Assembly: GCA_002294045.1 (NCBI GenBank)
Contig: DBEP01000069.1
Location: forward strand, 41,371-105,370
DNA: 64,000 nucleotides
Direction: 5' to 3'
Source: Lachnoclostridium sp. UBA903
GTDB lineage: Bacteria > Bacillota > Clostridia > Lachnospirales > Lachnospiraceae
Shown here: one piece after another, positions 7,989-16,102 of the stretch
How the letters are laid out: the number at the start of each line of letters is the position of its first letter
Numbering within the stretch: the stretch's first letter is position 1
Notes under the pieces: generated by a model
Database searches by the model: none
Told to the model about the DNA's origin: nothing
Seen by the model: the letters and a program-made list of their open reading frames with translations, nothing else
Made by a program: the position numbers and the translations under genes

Positions 7989-8380
7989 TACCGGAGAACA
8001 GTATACCCGATGACCTGACCTTTTCTGCAGCAGAGGAACAAAGCAGAACCTATCAATTGTTTGAGGATAAAATCCAGGGATACGTAATGGATTTGCAGGC
8101 ATTAAAACAGGCTATTTATAAGATACTGAATACGGAAAAATTTGAATATCCCATATATAGTTTTGATTATGGAATAGAATTTAACAGTCTCATAGGGAAG
8201 GATCCCACTTATGTAAAACTTGAACTTATACGAAGGATTCGGGAATGTCTTTTAGAGGATGAACGGATAAGCAGCGTGGATAGTTTTGAATTTACCGGGT
8301 CTGGGGATGAAATCTATTGCACATTTACGGTTACCAGTATTTATGGGGAAATGCAGATTACAAGGGAGGTGAATTACTAA
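7985..8380 (+). CDS. Baseplate wedge protein (XkdS, DUF2634, gp25-like)
   Basis: The 131-residue product belongs to DUF2634 (XkdS), related to T4 gp25 and type VI TssE, which anchors the sheath to the baseplate. The gp25-like signature is the segment EKFEYPIYSFDYGIEFNSLIG, followed by ELIRRIRECLLEDERI. It starts with GTG inside the stop of the DUF2577 gene (GTGA overlap), with GGAGGTGAT in front. Together with sheath, tube and the J-like protein it completes the minimal contractile baseplate. Confidence 0.82.
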   Translation: MIPENSIPDDLTFSAAEEQSRTYQLFEDKIQGYVMDLQALKQAIYKILNTEKFEYPIYSFDYGIEFNSLIGKDPTYVKLELIRRIRECLLEDERISSVDSFEFTGSGDEIYCTFTVTSIYGEMQITREVNY

Positions 8381-9397
8381 GTGTTTGAAGAAATGACATA
8401 TGAAAGTATATTAGAAGACATGTTAAGCCGGGTTACCAGTGATGTGGACAAGCGGGAGGGCAGTATTATATATGATGCGCTGGCTCCCTGTGCCTATCAG
8501 CTGGCACAGAATTACTTTAATTTAAGCAACTTTATAGATTTGGTATCGGGAGATACTGCCGTCGGAGAATATCTTGATCGGGTTGTGGCGGACTATGGTA
8601 TAACCAGAAAACCTGCAACAAAGGCTGTAAGAAAGATTATAACAACCGGTCCGGTACAAATTGGTACCAGGTGGGGCCTGGCCGGAACCGTTTATGTAAT
8701 AACAAATTACATATCGGATAATACCTATCAGGCAGAGTGTGAACAGACAGGCGAGACGGGCAATTTATACAGCGGGACTCTCGAAAATATAGACAATGTC
8801 AGCGGAATTCAGGCAACCATCGGAGAAATTATAACCGCAGGAGAAGAGGAAGAAACGGATGAGAATCTCCGTGCCAGGTTTTATGCCCAGGTCCAATCTT
8901 CCGGGACCAGCGGCAATGTGAATGATTACAGGAATTGGGCTCTGGAGGTCCCGGGAGTAGGAGGTGCAAAAGTATATCCTCTCTGGAATGGAAACGGTAC
9001 GGTGAAAGTTATAATCGTAAACAGCAACATGGCTATTGACAGCAGATTAGAGCAGGCGGTTTATGAGCATATTGAAGCGGTGCGCCCGATAGGCGCGAAT
9101 GTGACAGTCGAAAGTCCTACCAGCTGGACGGTTAATGTTAATGCCAATGTTGCTTTAGACGGTACAAAGACACTTGCAGAAGTGCAGACAGCTTTTGCAG
9201 ATAACCTGGCATCGTTTCTGCGGGACATAACTTTTGACACGTACACAATTAGCTACGCAAAAATCGGTAACATGCTTCTGTCAACCGATGGGGTGCTGGA
9301 TTACGATACCCTGCTTGTTAATGGAGGTTCTAATAACTTAATAATTGGTGATACACAGATACCGATCATTGGCGCTATAACATTGACGGAGGTATGA
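8381..9397 (+). CDS. Baseplate J-like protein (XkdT)
   Basis: The 338-residue protein is a baseplate J-like wedge component, equivalent to T4 gp6 and P2 gpJ, that forms the iris of the baseplate. The family pattern is clear: an N-terminal helical part with DKREGSIIYDALAP, the conserved GTSGNVNDYRNWALEVPGVG block near residues 175-195, and a beta-rich C-terminus. It uses a GTG start straight after the XkdS stop, preceded by GGGAGGTGA. It is followed one base later by the XkdU gene. Confidence 0.88.
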   Translation: MFEEMTYESILEDMLSRVTSDVDKREGSIIYDALAPCAYQLAQNYFNLSNFIDLVSGDTAVGEYLDRVVADYGITRKPATKAVRKIITTGPVQIGTRWGLAGTVYVITNYISDNTYQAECEQTGETGNLYSGTLENIDNVSGIQATIGEIITAGEEEETDENLRARFYAQVQSSGTSGNVNDYRNWALEVPGVGGAKVYPLWNGNGTVKVIIVNSNMAIDSRLEQAVYEHIEAVRPIGANVTVESPTSWTVNVNANVALDGTKTLAEVQTAFADNLASFLRDITFDTYTISYAKIGNMLLSTDGVLDYDTLLVNGGSNNLIIGDTQIPIIGAITLTEV

Positions 9398-9398
9398 C

Positions 9399-10010
9399 AT
9401 GGACTTAATAGATTTATTACCACCGGTGTACGATAATAATACAACGATGAGAGAGTTGCAAGGTATCTTATCTGAAGAAATTCGAAATCTTGCATATAGA
9501 TTTAATGGAACCTTAGATGAGTGTTTTGTAATTACTGCCTCCGCTCTTTTGAGCCGGTTTGAGAAAATATACGGAATAAAAGTTGATGTTAGCAAGTCTG
9601 ATGAATACCGGCGTGAGCGCATTAAAGCAAAAATAATCGGTATAGGAGCAGTTACCAAACAGATGATTAAGAATACTGCGGCTGTTTATAGCAATGGTGA
9701 AGTTGAATTGATTGAAGATGTCGCAAATTATAGTTTTAAGATTAAATTTGTAGGCACAAAGGGAATGCCGCCCAATATGGCGGATTTAACCCTGACTATC
9801 GAAGAAATAAAACCGGCGCATCTGTCCTATACATTTGAATTTGTATACCGGACACATGCAGAGCTATATGCCTATACACATGAGCAGCTGAGCGCCTATA
9901 CCCACGACCAGCTAAGAGAGGATGACCTGCAGGCAGATACAGCAAGATACCTTACCAGAAATTGGAGTGATACCTACAGTTGGAATGACACTCTTACATG
10001 GAAGGAATGA
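9399..10010 (+). CDS. XkdU-like tail protein (DUF2313)
   Basis: The 203-residue product corresponds to XkdU/YmfQ (DUF2313), the protein that follows the J-like gene in PBSX and Mu-like phages and joins baseplate to fibres (gpI-like). The N-terminus (MDLIDLLPPVYDNNTTMREL) is typical. Near residues 148-170 there is a short repeat (AELYAYTHEQLSAYTHDQL) in which eight-residue units recur, a common linker feature in this family. It ends just before the fibre gene, to which its C-terminus probably connects. Confidence 0.8.
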   Translation: MDLIDLLPPVYDNNTTMRELQGILSEEIRNLAYRFNGTLDECFVITASALLSRFEKIYGIKVDVSKSDEYRRERIKAKIIGIGAVTKQMIKNTAAVYSNGEVELIEDVANYSFKIKFVGTKGMPPNMADLTLTIEEIKPAHLSYTFEFVYRTHAELYAYTHEQLSAYTHDQLREDDLQADTARYLTRNWSDTYSWNDTLTWKE

Positions 10011-10017
10011 TTTTTAT

Positions 10018-11328
10018 ATGGAAAATTTAAACAACATGGAAACGTTGCTTAGTATTCGAACAAAAATAAATAATAATTTTACGGAGCTAGATAAAAAAGT
10101 GGTAGAAACAAATGATGCATTTAACAAAAAGTTACTTGCTAGCAAAGACGCTTATCTGAAGGAATCCGGCAATTACGGTAGATTATTCACTGATACGTCA
10201 GACTTTGTGTACTGGTATGGTTTAATTGAGCACACTACGGAAAACGTACAAACGGGAACAACATCCTTAAAAATATCCGTAGACACAGGAGAAAATGGGA
10301 CTTCGGCGGCACAGCTCCGCAATCTGAATTGGAATTTGTCTAAGGCAAAGAATCTCTTAATCAGATTTTTCGTGCCCACGCTGACCGGATTAAGTAAATT
10401 CCAGTTACGATTTCTGACATCGGATTCGACTGCTTATCTGTACCACGAGGTAACTACCTGGTCAGACATGATGCATCAAGGCTGGAATGAAATATTAATA
10501 TCGCCGGAAAATCTTATTAGTGTTGGTGGTGCTACAACGGATATTTTAGCGAATGTACTTCATATACAGCTAAGCGTAACAGGTTCTGCCGAAGTGTCAA
10601 TAACCTTTGATAGCATGTGGATTGACCATATGGAGCCCGCAAATATAATTTTTCAATTTGATGATGCAAGGACCAGTGTATATACAACCGCATTCCCCAT
10701 AATGAAAAGATATGGTTTTGTTGGGAATATTGGCGTTATCAGCAGCGTTGTTGGTAGCAGCAGCTATATGTCAGAGGCGCAATTAGCAGCGGTATATACT
10801 TATGCCTGGGATTTATTTAACCACACAAAAAGTCATCAGGCACTAACTGGTTTCGATGCCGAGGCAATGCGCGAAGAATTGAATACCTGCAGGGAGTGGC
10901 TGAATGAAAGGGGATATAGCAGAGCGTCAAATTTTGTGGCCTATCCACATGGAGAGTATGACAGTAATGTACTGGCCGTAATGCAGGCGGAAGGATATTT
11001 CTCCGGCCGGACAATTATGAAAGGGATGGAAGTTTCCCCGCCTATCAGACCGTACGAACTAAAAGTACTAAATATGCAAAATACAACCGAAAATAGTGTA
11101 TATCAGGAAATGATTGATAAACTCGTATTAACTGGGGGAACATTAATTATACTTTTTCACAGAATAGAAGATAGCGGAACAGACAGCACAGTCTATCTCA
11201 CCGCTAATTTCAGGACACTTGTAGATTATATTTATAACACGAAGTGCAACGTAATATCAATATCAGAATGGATCTACCGAATGAATTTACAGGAGGGATT
11301 AAATGCCAACGTCAACAACGAATTTTAA
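10018..11328 (+). CDS. Tail fibre with polysaccharide deacetylase domain
   Basis: The 436-residue protein is in fibre position. Residues 1-40 form a helical attachment segment, residues about 60-200 look like a beta-sandwich carbohydrate-binding module, and residues about 205-420 form a NodB-homology (CE4) deacetylase. CE4 motifs are visible: FDDAR near 214 (the metal and base motif TFDDG), HTKSH near 268 (the H-x-x-x-H zinc pair), AYPHGEYD near 307 and LFHRI near 379. CE4 enzymes remove N- or O-acetyl groups from peptidoglycan, chitin-like or xylan-like polymers. A role in binding and deacetylating the target surface is inferred. ATG 10018 follows GGAAGGA; an upstream in-frame ATG lies inside the previous gene. 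The end overlaps the next gene by 26 bases. Confidence 0.82.
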   Translation: MENLNNMETLLSIRTKINNNFTELDKKVVETNDAFNKKLLASKDAYLKESGNYGRLFTDTSDFVYWYGLIEHTTENVQTGTTSLKISVDTGENGTSAAQLRNLNWNLSKAKNLLIRFFVPTLTGLSKFQLRFLTSDSTAYLYHEVTTWSDMMHQGWNEILISPENLISVGGATTDILANVLHIQLSVTGSAEVSITFDSMWIDHMEPANIIFQFDDARTSVYTTAFPIMKRYGFVGNIGVISSVVGSSSYMSEAQLAAVYTYAWDLFNHTKSHQALTGFDAEAMREELNTCREWLNERGYSRASNFVAYPHGEYDSNVLAVMQAEGYFSGRTIMKGMEVSPPIRPYELKVLNMQNTTENSVYQEMIDKLVLTGGTLIILFHRIEDSGTDSTVYLTANFRTLVDYIYNTKCNVISISEWIYRMNLQEGLNANVNNEF

Positions 11329-12130
11329 TTTAATAAAAGATAGTAAAACAGATTATTACAACATTACCACTCCAAATACAAATTTGGATACGATTGATGC
11401 GGCACTGGGAAATACCGCAAGATTTGAAAAGGCGGGCGGTACGGCAACGGCGATTACAATGGCCGGCATCACGCTGTCAAATGGGTGCTCCAAGACTTTT
11501 ATCGTTGCCAGCAATAATAATTCTGCCACAACAACAGTAAACGGGAAGAGACTGTATAAACCGGGGACAACTACGCCTCCGAAACTCCTGGCCGGTGAGG
11601 CCGAAACAATCTGGTATGATTCTGCCGGTGATTGCTTTTTTATTAATGCGAAGGATGTAGCCACAGCCTCTGCAGATGGATTTATGAGTAGCGCTGATAA
11701 AACCAAGCTTGACGGAGTAACAGCCGGGGCCAATAACTATACACATCCAAGTACTCATCCACCGGCTATAATTACCCAGGATGCAAATAACCGTTTTGTA
11801 TCGGATACGGAAAAGGCAACTTGGAACGGAAAAGCTCCAGCAGTAAATCCGTCTTTCACTGGGTATACATTATTCCAAAGAACCGGGGGCTCAAATAATT
11901 ATAGTAATGGAAATATTGAACTGAGAACCACGGATAATACTCCACCGTTGATTGGCTTCCATAGAGCCGGCGTGACCGCTGCCGCTCTGTATGAGTCTGG
12001 ACTTCGATTATATACAACGAATAGCTCAGATGCAACTCCACGTAAAGTTATGCAGGACAATGATTTTATTTTTCAGACAGCGATTCCCACTTCACTTGCA
12101 AACGGCGTTATATGCTTTGTATATGAATAG
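11303..12130 (+). CDS. Tail fibre protein
   Basis: The 275-residue protein has the architecture of a phage tail fibre. Its N-terminus (MPTSTTNFNLIKDSKTDYYN) is the conserved attachment region of many clostridial and Bacillus fibres. Residues about 125-175 contain the fibre motif ADGFMSSADKTKLDGV followed by repeats around a conserved HPSTHPP, often a metal-coordinating shaft motif. The C-terminal 70 residues should form the receptor-binding tip. It starts inside the end of the deacetylase fibre gene with AGGAGGG upstream. The target is unknown. Confidence 0.78.
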   Translation: MPTSTTNFNLIKDSKTDYYNITTPNTNLDTIDAALGNTARFEKAGGTATAITMAGITLSNGCSKTFIVASNNNSATTTVNGKRLYKPGTTTPPKLLAGEAETIWYDSAGDCFFINAKDVATASADGFMSSADKTKLDGVTAGANNYTHPSTHPPAIITQDANNRFVSDTEKATWNGKAPAVNPSFTGYTLFQRTGGSNNYSNGNIELRTTDNTPPLIGFHRAGVTAAALYESGLRLYTTNSSDATPRKVMQDNDFIFQTAIPTSLANGVICFVYE

Positions 12131-12139
12131 GAGGCTGCT

Positions 12140-12988
12140 ATGGCAAAAGGAATCTATGTTGGAATAGGCGGGGCCGCAAGAAAAGTAAAGAAAATTTACG
12201 TAGGTATAAACGGTGTGGCAAGAAAGGTAAAAAAGGTTTACGTTGGTGTCGGAGGCGTGCCAAGGTTAGCCTGGAATGATTCAGTGCCGGCAGGAGAGGT
12301 TATATTTACTTCTTCCCAGGTATGGACGGTTCCGGAAGGCGTTGAAATCGTGCAGGTGTTCCTGGTAGGCGGCGGGGGACGTGCTTCGTCGAGCGGCGGC
12401 GGCAGCGGTTATACGGCTACATACACTGTAACCGTAAACCCAGGAGCCAACATATCCGTTGTTATTGGAGCGGGAGGATACGCACCCGGTAGCTCTCATG
12501 CATATGGGGGAGCCAGTTCATTTAGCAGCATATCTGTATCGGGAAATTACAGTGCGCAAGGCGGTTCTGGTGGTGGTGATGGCGTGGGTTCAGCCGAGAA
12601 AACATATGCATATGCCGGAGCTGGTGGAAGTGATGGCGGTAATGGCGGGAGGCGAAAAAGCGAATCTGGTAAAGAATACACCGTCAGTGGCGGAATAGGA
12701 CAAGGCACTACAACAAGAGCCTTCGGTGAATCTACGGGTACACTTTATGCCGGAGGCGGAGGCGGTGCTGGAAACACTGGAAACTCTTTCACAGGCGGCA
12801 GTGGCCTCGGCGGCAGTGGCGGTGGTGGCCGCGGCGCCCTCCATTACATGCCTGACGGTACTTGGTGGTTACCAGGACCAGGTACTCCAAACACGGGAGG
12901 CGGAGCAGGAGGCATTCAAACCAGCGCAGCCGCTTATATTGAACCTGGGGGCTCCGGCATTGTAATAGTCCGTTGGGCCGCACAATAG
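12140..12988 (+). CDS. Glycine-rich receptor-binding fibre
   Basis: This 282-residue protein begins with three 14-residue repeats (IYVGIGGAARKVKK, IYVGINGVARKVKK, VYVGVGGVPRLAWN), a motif frequent in phage tail proteins. After a short beta domain, residues about 80-280 are very rich in Gly with Ser, Ala and Tyr, including GGGGGAGN and GGSGGGG. Such a region can fold as a polyglycine-II lattice, as in the tip adhesin of phage S16. It lies last among the fibre genes, so it is a good candidate for specificity. Synonymous differences between the repeat units argue against recent duplication. Confidence 0.72.
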   Translation: MAKGIYVGIGGAARKVKKIYVGINGVARKVKKVYVGVGGVPRLAWNDSVPAGEVIFTSSQVWTVPEGVEIVQVFLVGGGGRASSSGGGSGYTATYTVTVNPGANISVVIGAGGYAPGSSHAYGGASSFSSISVSGNYSAQGGSGGGDGVGSAEKTYAYAGAGGSDGGNGGRRKSESGKEYTVSGGIGQGTTTRAFGESTGTLYAGGGGGAGNTGNSFTGGSGLGGSGGGGRGALHYMPDGTWWLPGPGTPNTGGGAGGIQTSAAAYIEPGGSGIVIVRWAAQ

Positions 12989-13000
12989 AAAGGAGATTTT

Positions 13001-13315
13001 ATGTGGTGTAATCAAATATTTAGTCTCATTGCAGACGGGACAATACAAAACATTATAGTCTGCGACAATTACGAAACAGCAAACCAAATTGCAAGAATGC
13101 AATACGGAGATTCCGCATTTGCGGAAGATACAACGCAGTATCCGGTTTCCGCCGGGTGTAAATATATTAACAAAATATTTTATGAACCGGACGGCAAAAC
13201 GGTTATCGAAAGAAATCCGGCCGCAGATGAGGAAGCAAGACTGGCAATGCAGAAAGCGGAAACACTGCAGGATATCGTAGACACATTAATCTTATCAAGC
13301 TTAGAGGAGGGATAA
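13001..13315 (+). CDS. Small tail-associated protein of unknown function
   Basis: The 104-residue product is not a family I can name. It begins MWCNQIFSLIADGTIQNIIVCDNYETANQIARM, has an internal beta region, and ends in a helical acidic tail. Similar small genes between the last fibre and XkdX occur in clostridial prophages and are sometimes called tail fibre assembly or XkdW-like proteins. It has a good AAAGGAG site and is one base away from the XkdX ATG. Membership of the operon is certain; function is not. Confidence 0.55.
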   Translation: MWCNQIFSLIADGTIQNIIVCDNYETANQIARMQYGDSAFAEDTTQYPVSAGCKYINKIFYEPDGKTVIERNPAADEEARLAMQKAETLQDIVDTLILSSLEEG

Positions 13316-13316
13316 T

Positions 13317-13448
13317 ATGTATGATACGTTACTAAGGCTGTACAAAACTGAAAAGTTAACAAAACAAGGACTTGAAAAAGCTGTTCTCAGGGACTGGATA
13401 ACGCCGGAGCAATACCAGGGAATCACTGGGGAAGCTTATACGGAATAA
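13317..13448 (+). CDS. XkdX family small protein
   Basis: A 43-residue protein starting MYDTLLRLYKTEKL, then LTKQGLEKAV, WITPEQYQ and ITGEAY. This is the XkdX pattern: an amphipathic helix, a tryptophan-containing turn and the ITGE ending. XkdX-like proteins follow the fibre genes in PBSX-type prophages and tailocins; their role is unknown. AGAGGAGGG precedes the ATG. It is too short to be found by most gene callers. Confidence 0.85.
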   Translation: MYDTLLRLYKTEKLTKQGLEKAVLRDWITPEQYQGITGEAYTE

Positions 13449-13449
13449 A

Positions 13450-13477
13450 AATTAGGGAGGGAGTAATCCCTCCTAAT
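13450..13477 (+). terminator. Hairpin between structural and lysis genes
   Basis: The arms AATTAGGGAGGGA and TCCCTCCTAATT pair around a four-base loop with one bulged G. The 3' side is AU-rich but has no true run of U, so it may be a weak terminator, an mRNA stabiliser, or a way to lower expression of the lysis genes. It ends about 20 bases before the XhlA-like gene. Confidence 0.5.
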
Positions 13478-13498
13478 TATATTAATGAGGGGTGTTAT

Positions 13499-13819
13499 AT
13501 GACCATTGAAGTTGCTTTACTTATTTCCGGAATTTCCCTGGCTTTTGGAATCTTCTCCGGCATAACCAACCTTAAGAGAAACCAGAAAGCCGATACGAAA
13601 CAGGATGCGGCCGAATTGACTACGGTTATCGTAAAGCTTGAAAATATCGGGAATGGTATTTCGGAAATAAAATCGGAACTTACCAATGTAAAAAATGATA
13701 TCAAAGAAGACAGGGAGAGGATTATCCGGGTGGAAGAATCGGTCAAACAGGCCCATAAAAGGCTGGATAACATAGAAAACCATAAAAGAGGTATGGACGA
13801 ATCGTACAGAAAGGAGTAA
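13499..13819 (+). CDS. XhlA-like holin-associated membrane protein
   Basis: The 106-residue protein has one N-terminal membrane helix (about 3-22, IEVALLISGISLAFGIFSG) followed by a long charged coiled coil (about 30-100) containing heptad-spaced I/L/V. This resembles the hemolysin XhlA and related phage lysis proteins, which act with a holin, although classical XhlA has its membrane helix at the C-terminus. It sits between XkdX and the small holin gene with GAGGGGTG upstream. The assignment is based on topology and context. Confidence 0.65.
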   Translation: MTIEVALLISGISLAFGIFSGITNLKRNQKADTKQDAAELTTVIVKLENIGNGISEIKSELTNVKNDIKEDRERIIRVEESVKQAHKRLDNIENHKRGMDESYRKE

Positions 13820-13824
13820 TAATA

Positions 13825-14010
13825 ATGATAAAGGAAAAATTAGCTAAATTATTCAACGTAAAAAGCACAGTAACTATAATTCTTACCGTCGTTTTTGCAT
13901 ATTTGTCGGTAATCGGAAAAATTAACGGAGATCAATTTCTAGTGATATTTACTACGATTATAGCCTTTTATTTCGGCACCCAATCGGAGAAAAAAAACAA
14001 AGGAGAGTGA
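13825..14010 (+). CDS. Small phage holin
   Basis: The 61-residue protein has two hydrophobic segments (about 15-31, TVTIILTVVFAYLSVIG, and 36-52, DQFLVIFTTIIAFYFG) joined by a short polar turn and ending in a lysine-rich tail. Length, topology and the position five bases after the XhlA-like gene and just before the endolysin are those of a small holin, which makes membrane lesions that release the amidase. In a tailocin this would lyse the producer to free the particles. Confidence 0.75.
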   Translation: MIKEKLAKLFNVKSTVTIILTVVFAYLSVIGKINGDQFLVIFTTIIAFYFGTQSEKKNKGE

Positions 14011-14015
14011 GTAAT

Positions 14016-14882
14016 ATGGCATATTTGGTTGCAGTGGACAGCGGCCATGGCATGGAAACGGCAGGGAAGCGTACCCCTGCCATTCCGGAGGCTTGGTTCG
14101 GAAAGAAAAAAGGGGAATCCATCCACGAAAAGGAATTTAATAAGCCGGCCGCCGAATATTTAATTGCGGCTTTAAACCGGTGCGGGATTAATACGGTAAA
14201 TGTCAGCCCCGGTACGGCTGATATACCGCTGAAAGACCGGTATACGGCTGCCAATAAGGCAAAGGCTGATATATTTGTTTCTAAGCATTATAATGCCGCC
14301 ACAGGCATCTGGGGAAATGCAAACGGTATTGAGACCCTTATTTCCCAATATGCGTCGGACGAATCCAGAAAGCTGGCCGGACTGGTGCAGGAAGAGCTGG
14401 TGCTGGCCCATAAAAGGAGGGACAGGGGAGTCCGTATTGATATAGAGCACTCCGGTATAAATATAGCCGTGCTGTGTAATACAACCATGCCGGCCATACT
14501 TACGGAATCCGGATTTATGGACAACTTATCGGAAGCCAAAACCATGCTGGACCCGGATTTCCAGAAGGCGGATGCAGAAGCAACCTGCCGGGGAATCTGT
14601 AAGTATTTTAAAGTTACCTATATTTCGGAGCAAACGGAATATATACCGGAGCAAAACATTACACGGTTATCTGCGGAAACGGATATAAAATGGCTCCAGG
14701 AGAAACTGAACAAGGCACTGCCGGGATGCAGCCATATTCCGTTAAAAATAGATGGTGTATACGGTACCAAGACCCGTATCGCAGTATTGTTATACTGGGA
14801 ATCAAAGGGATGGAAGCAGGACGGAAAAGAAGACGGCTGGACAGTTTCTGCCGGGACTATAAAAACATTATCCAAAGTGTAG
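14016..14882 (+). CDS. N-acetylmuramoyl-L-alanine amidase endolysin
   Basis: The 288-residue enzyme is an Amidase_3-type zinc amidase that cuts the bond between MurNAc and L-Ala in peptidoglycan. Ligands and catalytic residues are visible: DSGHG near residue 10, the glutamate in the IHEKEFN segment, SKHYNA near 90 and TESGFMDN near 165. The C-terminal part from about residue 215 resembles a peptidoglycan-binding domain (IKWLQEKLN, then KIDGVYGTKTRIAVLLY). ATG 14016 lies ten bases after AGGAG; an in-frame GTG at 14007 is only one base from it. It closes the tail locus. Confidence 0.88.
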   Translation: MAYLVAVDSGHGMETAGKRTPAIPEAWFGKKKGESIHEKEFNKPAAEYLIAALNRCGINTVNVSPGTADIPLKDRYTAANKAKADIFVSKHYNAATGIWGNANGIETLISQYASDESRKLAGLVQEELVLAHKRRDRGVRIDIEHSGINIAVLCNTTMPAILTESGFMDNLSEAKTMLDPDFQKADAEATCRGICKYFKVTYISEQTEYIPEQNITRLSAETDIKWLQEKLNKALPGCSHIPLKIDGVYGTKTRIAVLLYWESKGWKQDGKEDGWTVSAGTIKTLSKV

Positions 14883-15016
14883 AATTAATTGTACGAAAAA
14901 ATATTTCTCAAGTCATACGAATTATAAAAACATAAATCTTCTTTTCAAAACGGATGCGCTGCTATATAATATATATTATTACATATATTAAATATTATAA
15001 ATGAGGTATTATATGA

Positions 15017-16102
15017 ATGAGAGATAATTTTTTGTATATGAATATCTATGACGACCTGAAAAATAAAATTAACCAGGGTATCTATGAGGAAGGAAGTAAA
15101 ATTCCCAAGGAAGAAGAGTTAAAAGATAGATTCGGCGTCAGTATGATTACTGTAAAGAAGGCACTGGGCATGCTTAAGGAGGAAGGCCTTATACAAAGGA
15201 TACCCGGGGTAGGCACCTATGTAAAGGGACGTAATCCGGTTCATGAAAAGGAAGAAAAAGATAATAAGGGACCCGGCGTAAAAAAAATCGGACTGGTATT
15301 GGAACATGTTTCAAGTTCCTTTGGCCTTGATTTATTATATAAAATTGACCGTAACCTGGAAGAGAAGGGTTATAAGACGATAACCCGTTTTTCCTATTAC
15401 AGCAGGGATAAGGAAACAGAGGAAATCAATTTTCTGATAGAATCTGAAATAGCAGGATTAATCGTTATGCCATGCCACGGCCTCTATTATAATCCTGACA
15501 TCTTAAAACTCATTCTGGAAGGATTTCCTGTAGTGGTTATCGATAAGAAGCTGGAAGGTATCTCGGTTCCTTCTGTCCGGACGGATAATAAACTGGCGGT
15601 AAAAACATTGGTAAAGTATCTGTGGGAACAAGGCTGCAGAAGGTTAGGGTTCGCAGCTTCAGAAATTGTAGGGACGTCATCCCTGCAGGAGAGAAAAAAC
15701 GGATTTTATGAAGCTGCCGGTGAGTATTCCCTGGAAACCCTTCCGGAATGTGAACTGACTTTTGATAAGAATATTTATGAACATACCGCTAGCGAGGAAA
15801 ATATAGAAAAGGCGGACGGATACCTGGAGGAATATAAGGATAAAATGGACGGGCTCATATGTGCGGAATATAGCCTTCTGCCTGCAATTACGGAAGCGTC
15901 AAGACGTACTTTTGCAAAAGTCGGGGAAGATATCCGGATATGCTGTGTAGACGGGCCGGCAGGATTGGGAATTCCTCATATGAAACAGGATGAAATTGAT
16001 ATGGCTGATAAAATTGTCAGGCTGCTGCTGGCGCAGATAAGCGGAACAAGTACGGAGACGGATTTCATTGTACCGGCTGTATTCAGGAATGAGCTGATTT
16101 AA
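15017..16102 (+). CDS. GntR-type repressor with LacI-like sensor domain
   Basis: The 361-residue protein has an N-terminal GntR winged helix (about 8-75: DDLKNKINQGIYEEGSKIPK, then VSMITVKKALGMLKEEGLIQ and GVGTYV). A periplasmic-binding-like effector domain follows (about 90-355), as in AraR-type regulators. It should bind an operator and let go when a sugar ligand binds. It is the first plus-strand gene after the tail locus and lies upstream of the DUF5054 glycosidase and inositol genes, so it probably controls one or both. An alternative start at ATG 15038 would shorten it by seven residues. TATAAT at 14965-14970 may be its -10 box. Confidence 0.85.
   Translation: MRDNFLYMNIYDDLKNKINQGIYEEGSKIPKEEELKDRFGVSMITVKKALGMLKEEGLIQRIPGVGTYVKGRNPVHEKEEKDNKGPGVKKIGLVLEHVSSSFGLDLLYKIDRNLEEKGYKTITRFSYYSRDKETEEINFLIESEIAGLIVMPCHGLYYNPDILKLILEGFPVVVIDKKLEGISVPSVRTDNKLAVKTLVKYLWEQGCRRLGFAASEIVGTSSLQERKNGFYEAAGEYSLETLPECELTFDKNIYEHTASEENIEKADGYLEEYKDKMDGLICAEYSLLPAITEASRRTFAKVGEDIRICCVDGPAGLGIPHMKQDEIDMADKIVRLLLAQISGTSTETDFIVPAVFRNELI

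Noticed and set aside
9850..9920. Repeat AYTHEQLSAYTHDQL considered as a tandem repeat of mobile origin
   Set aside because: It is a short linker repeat common in this tail protein family and needs no special explanation.
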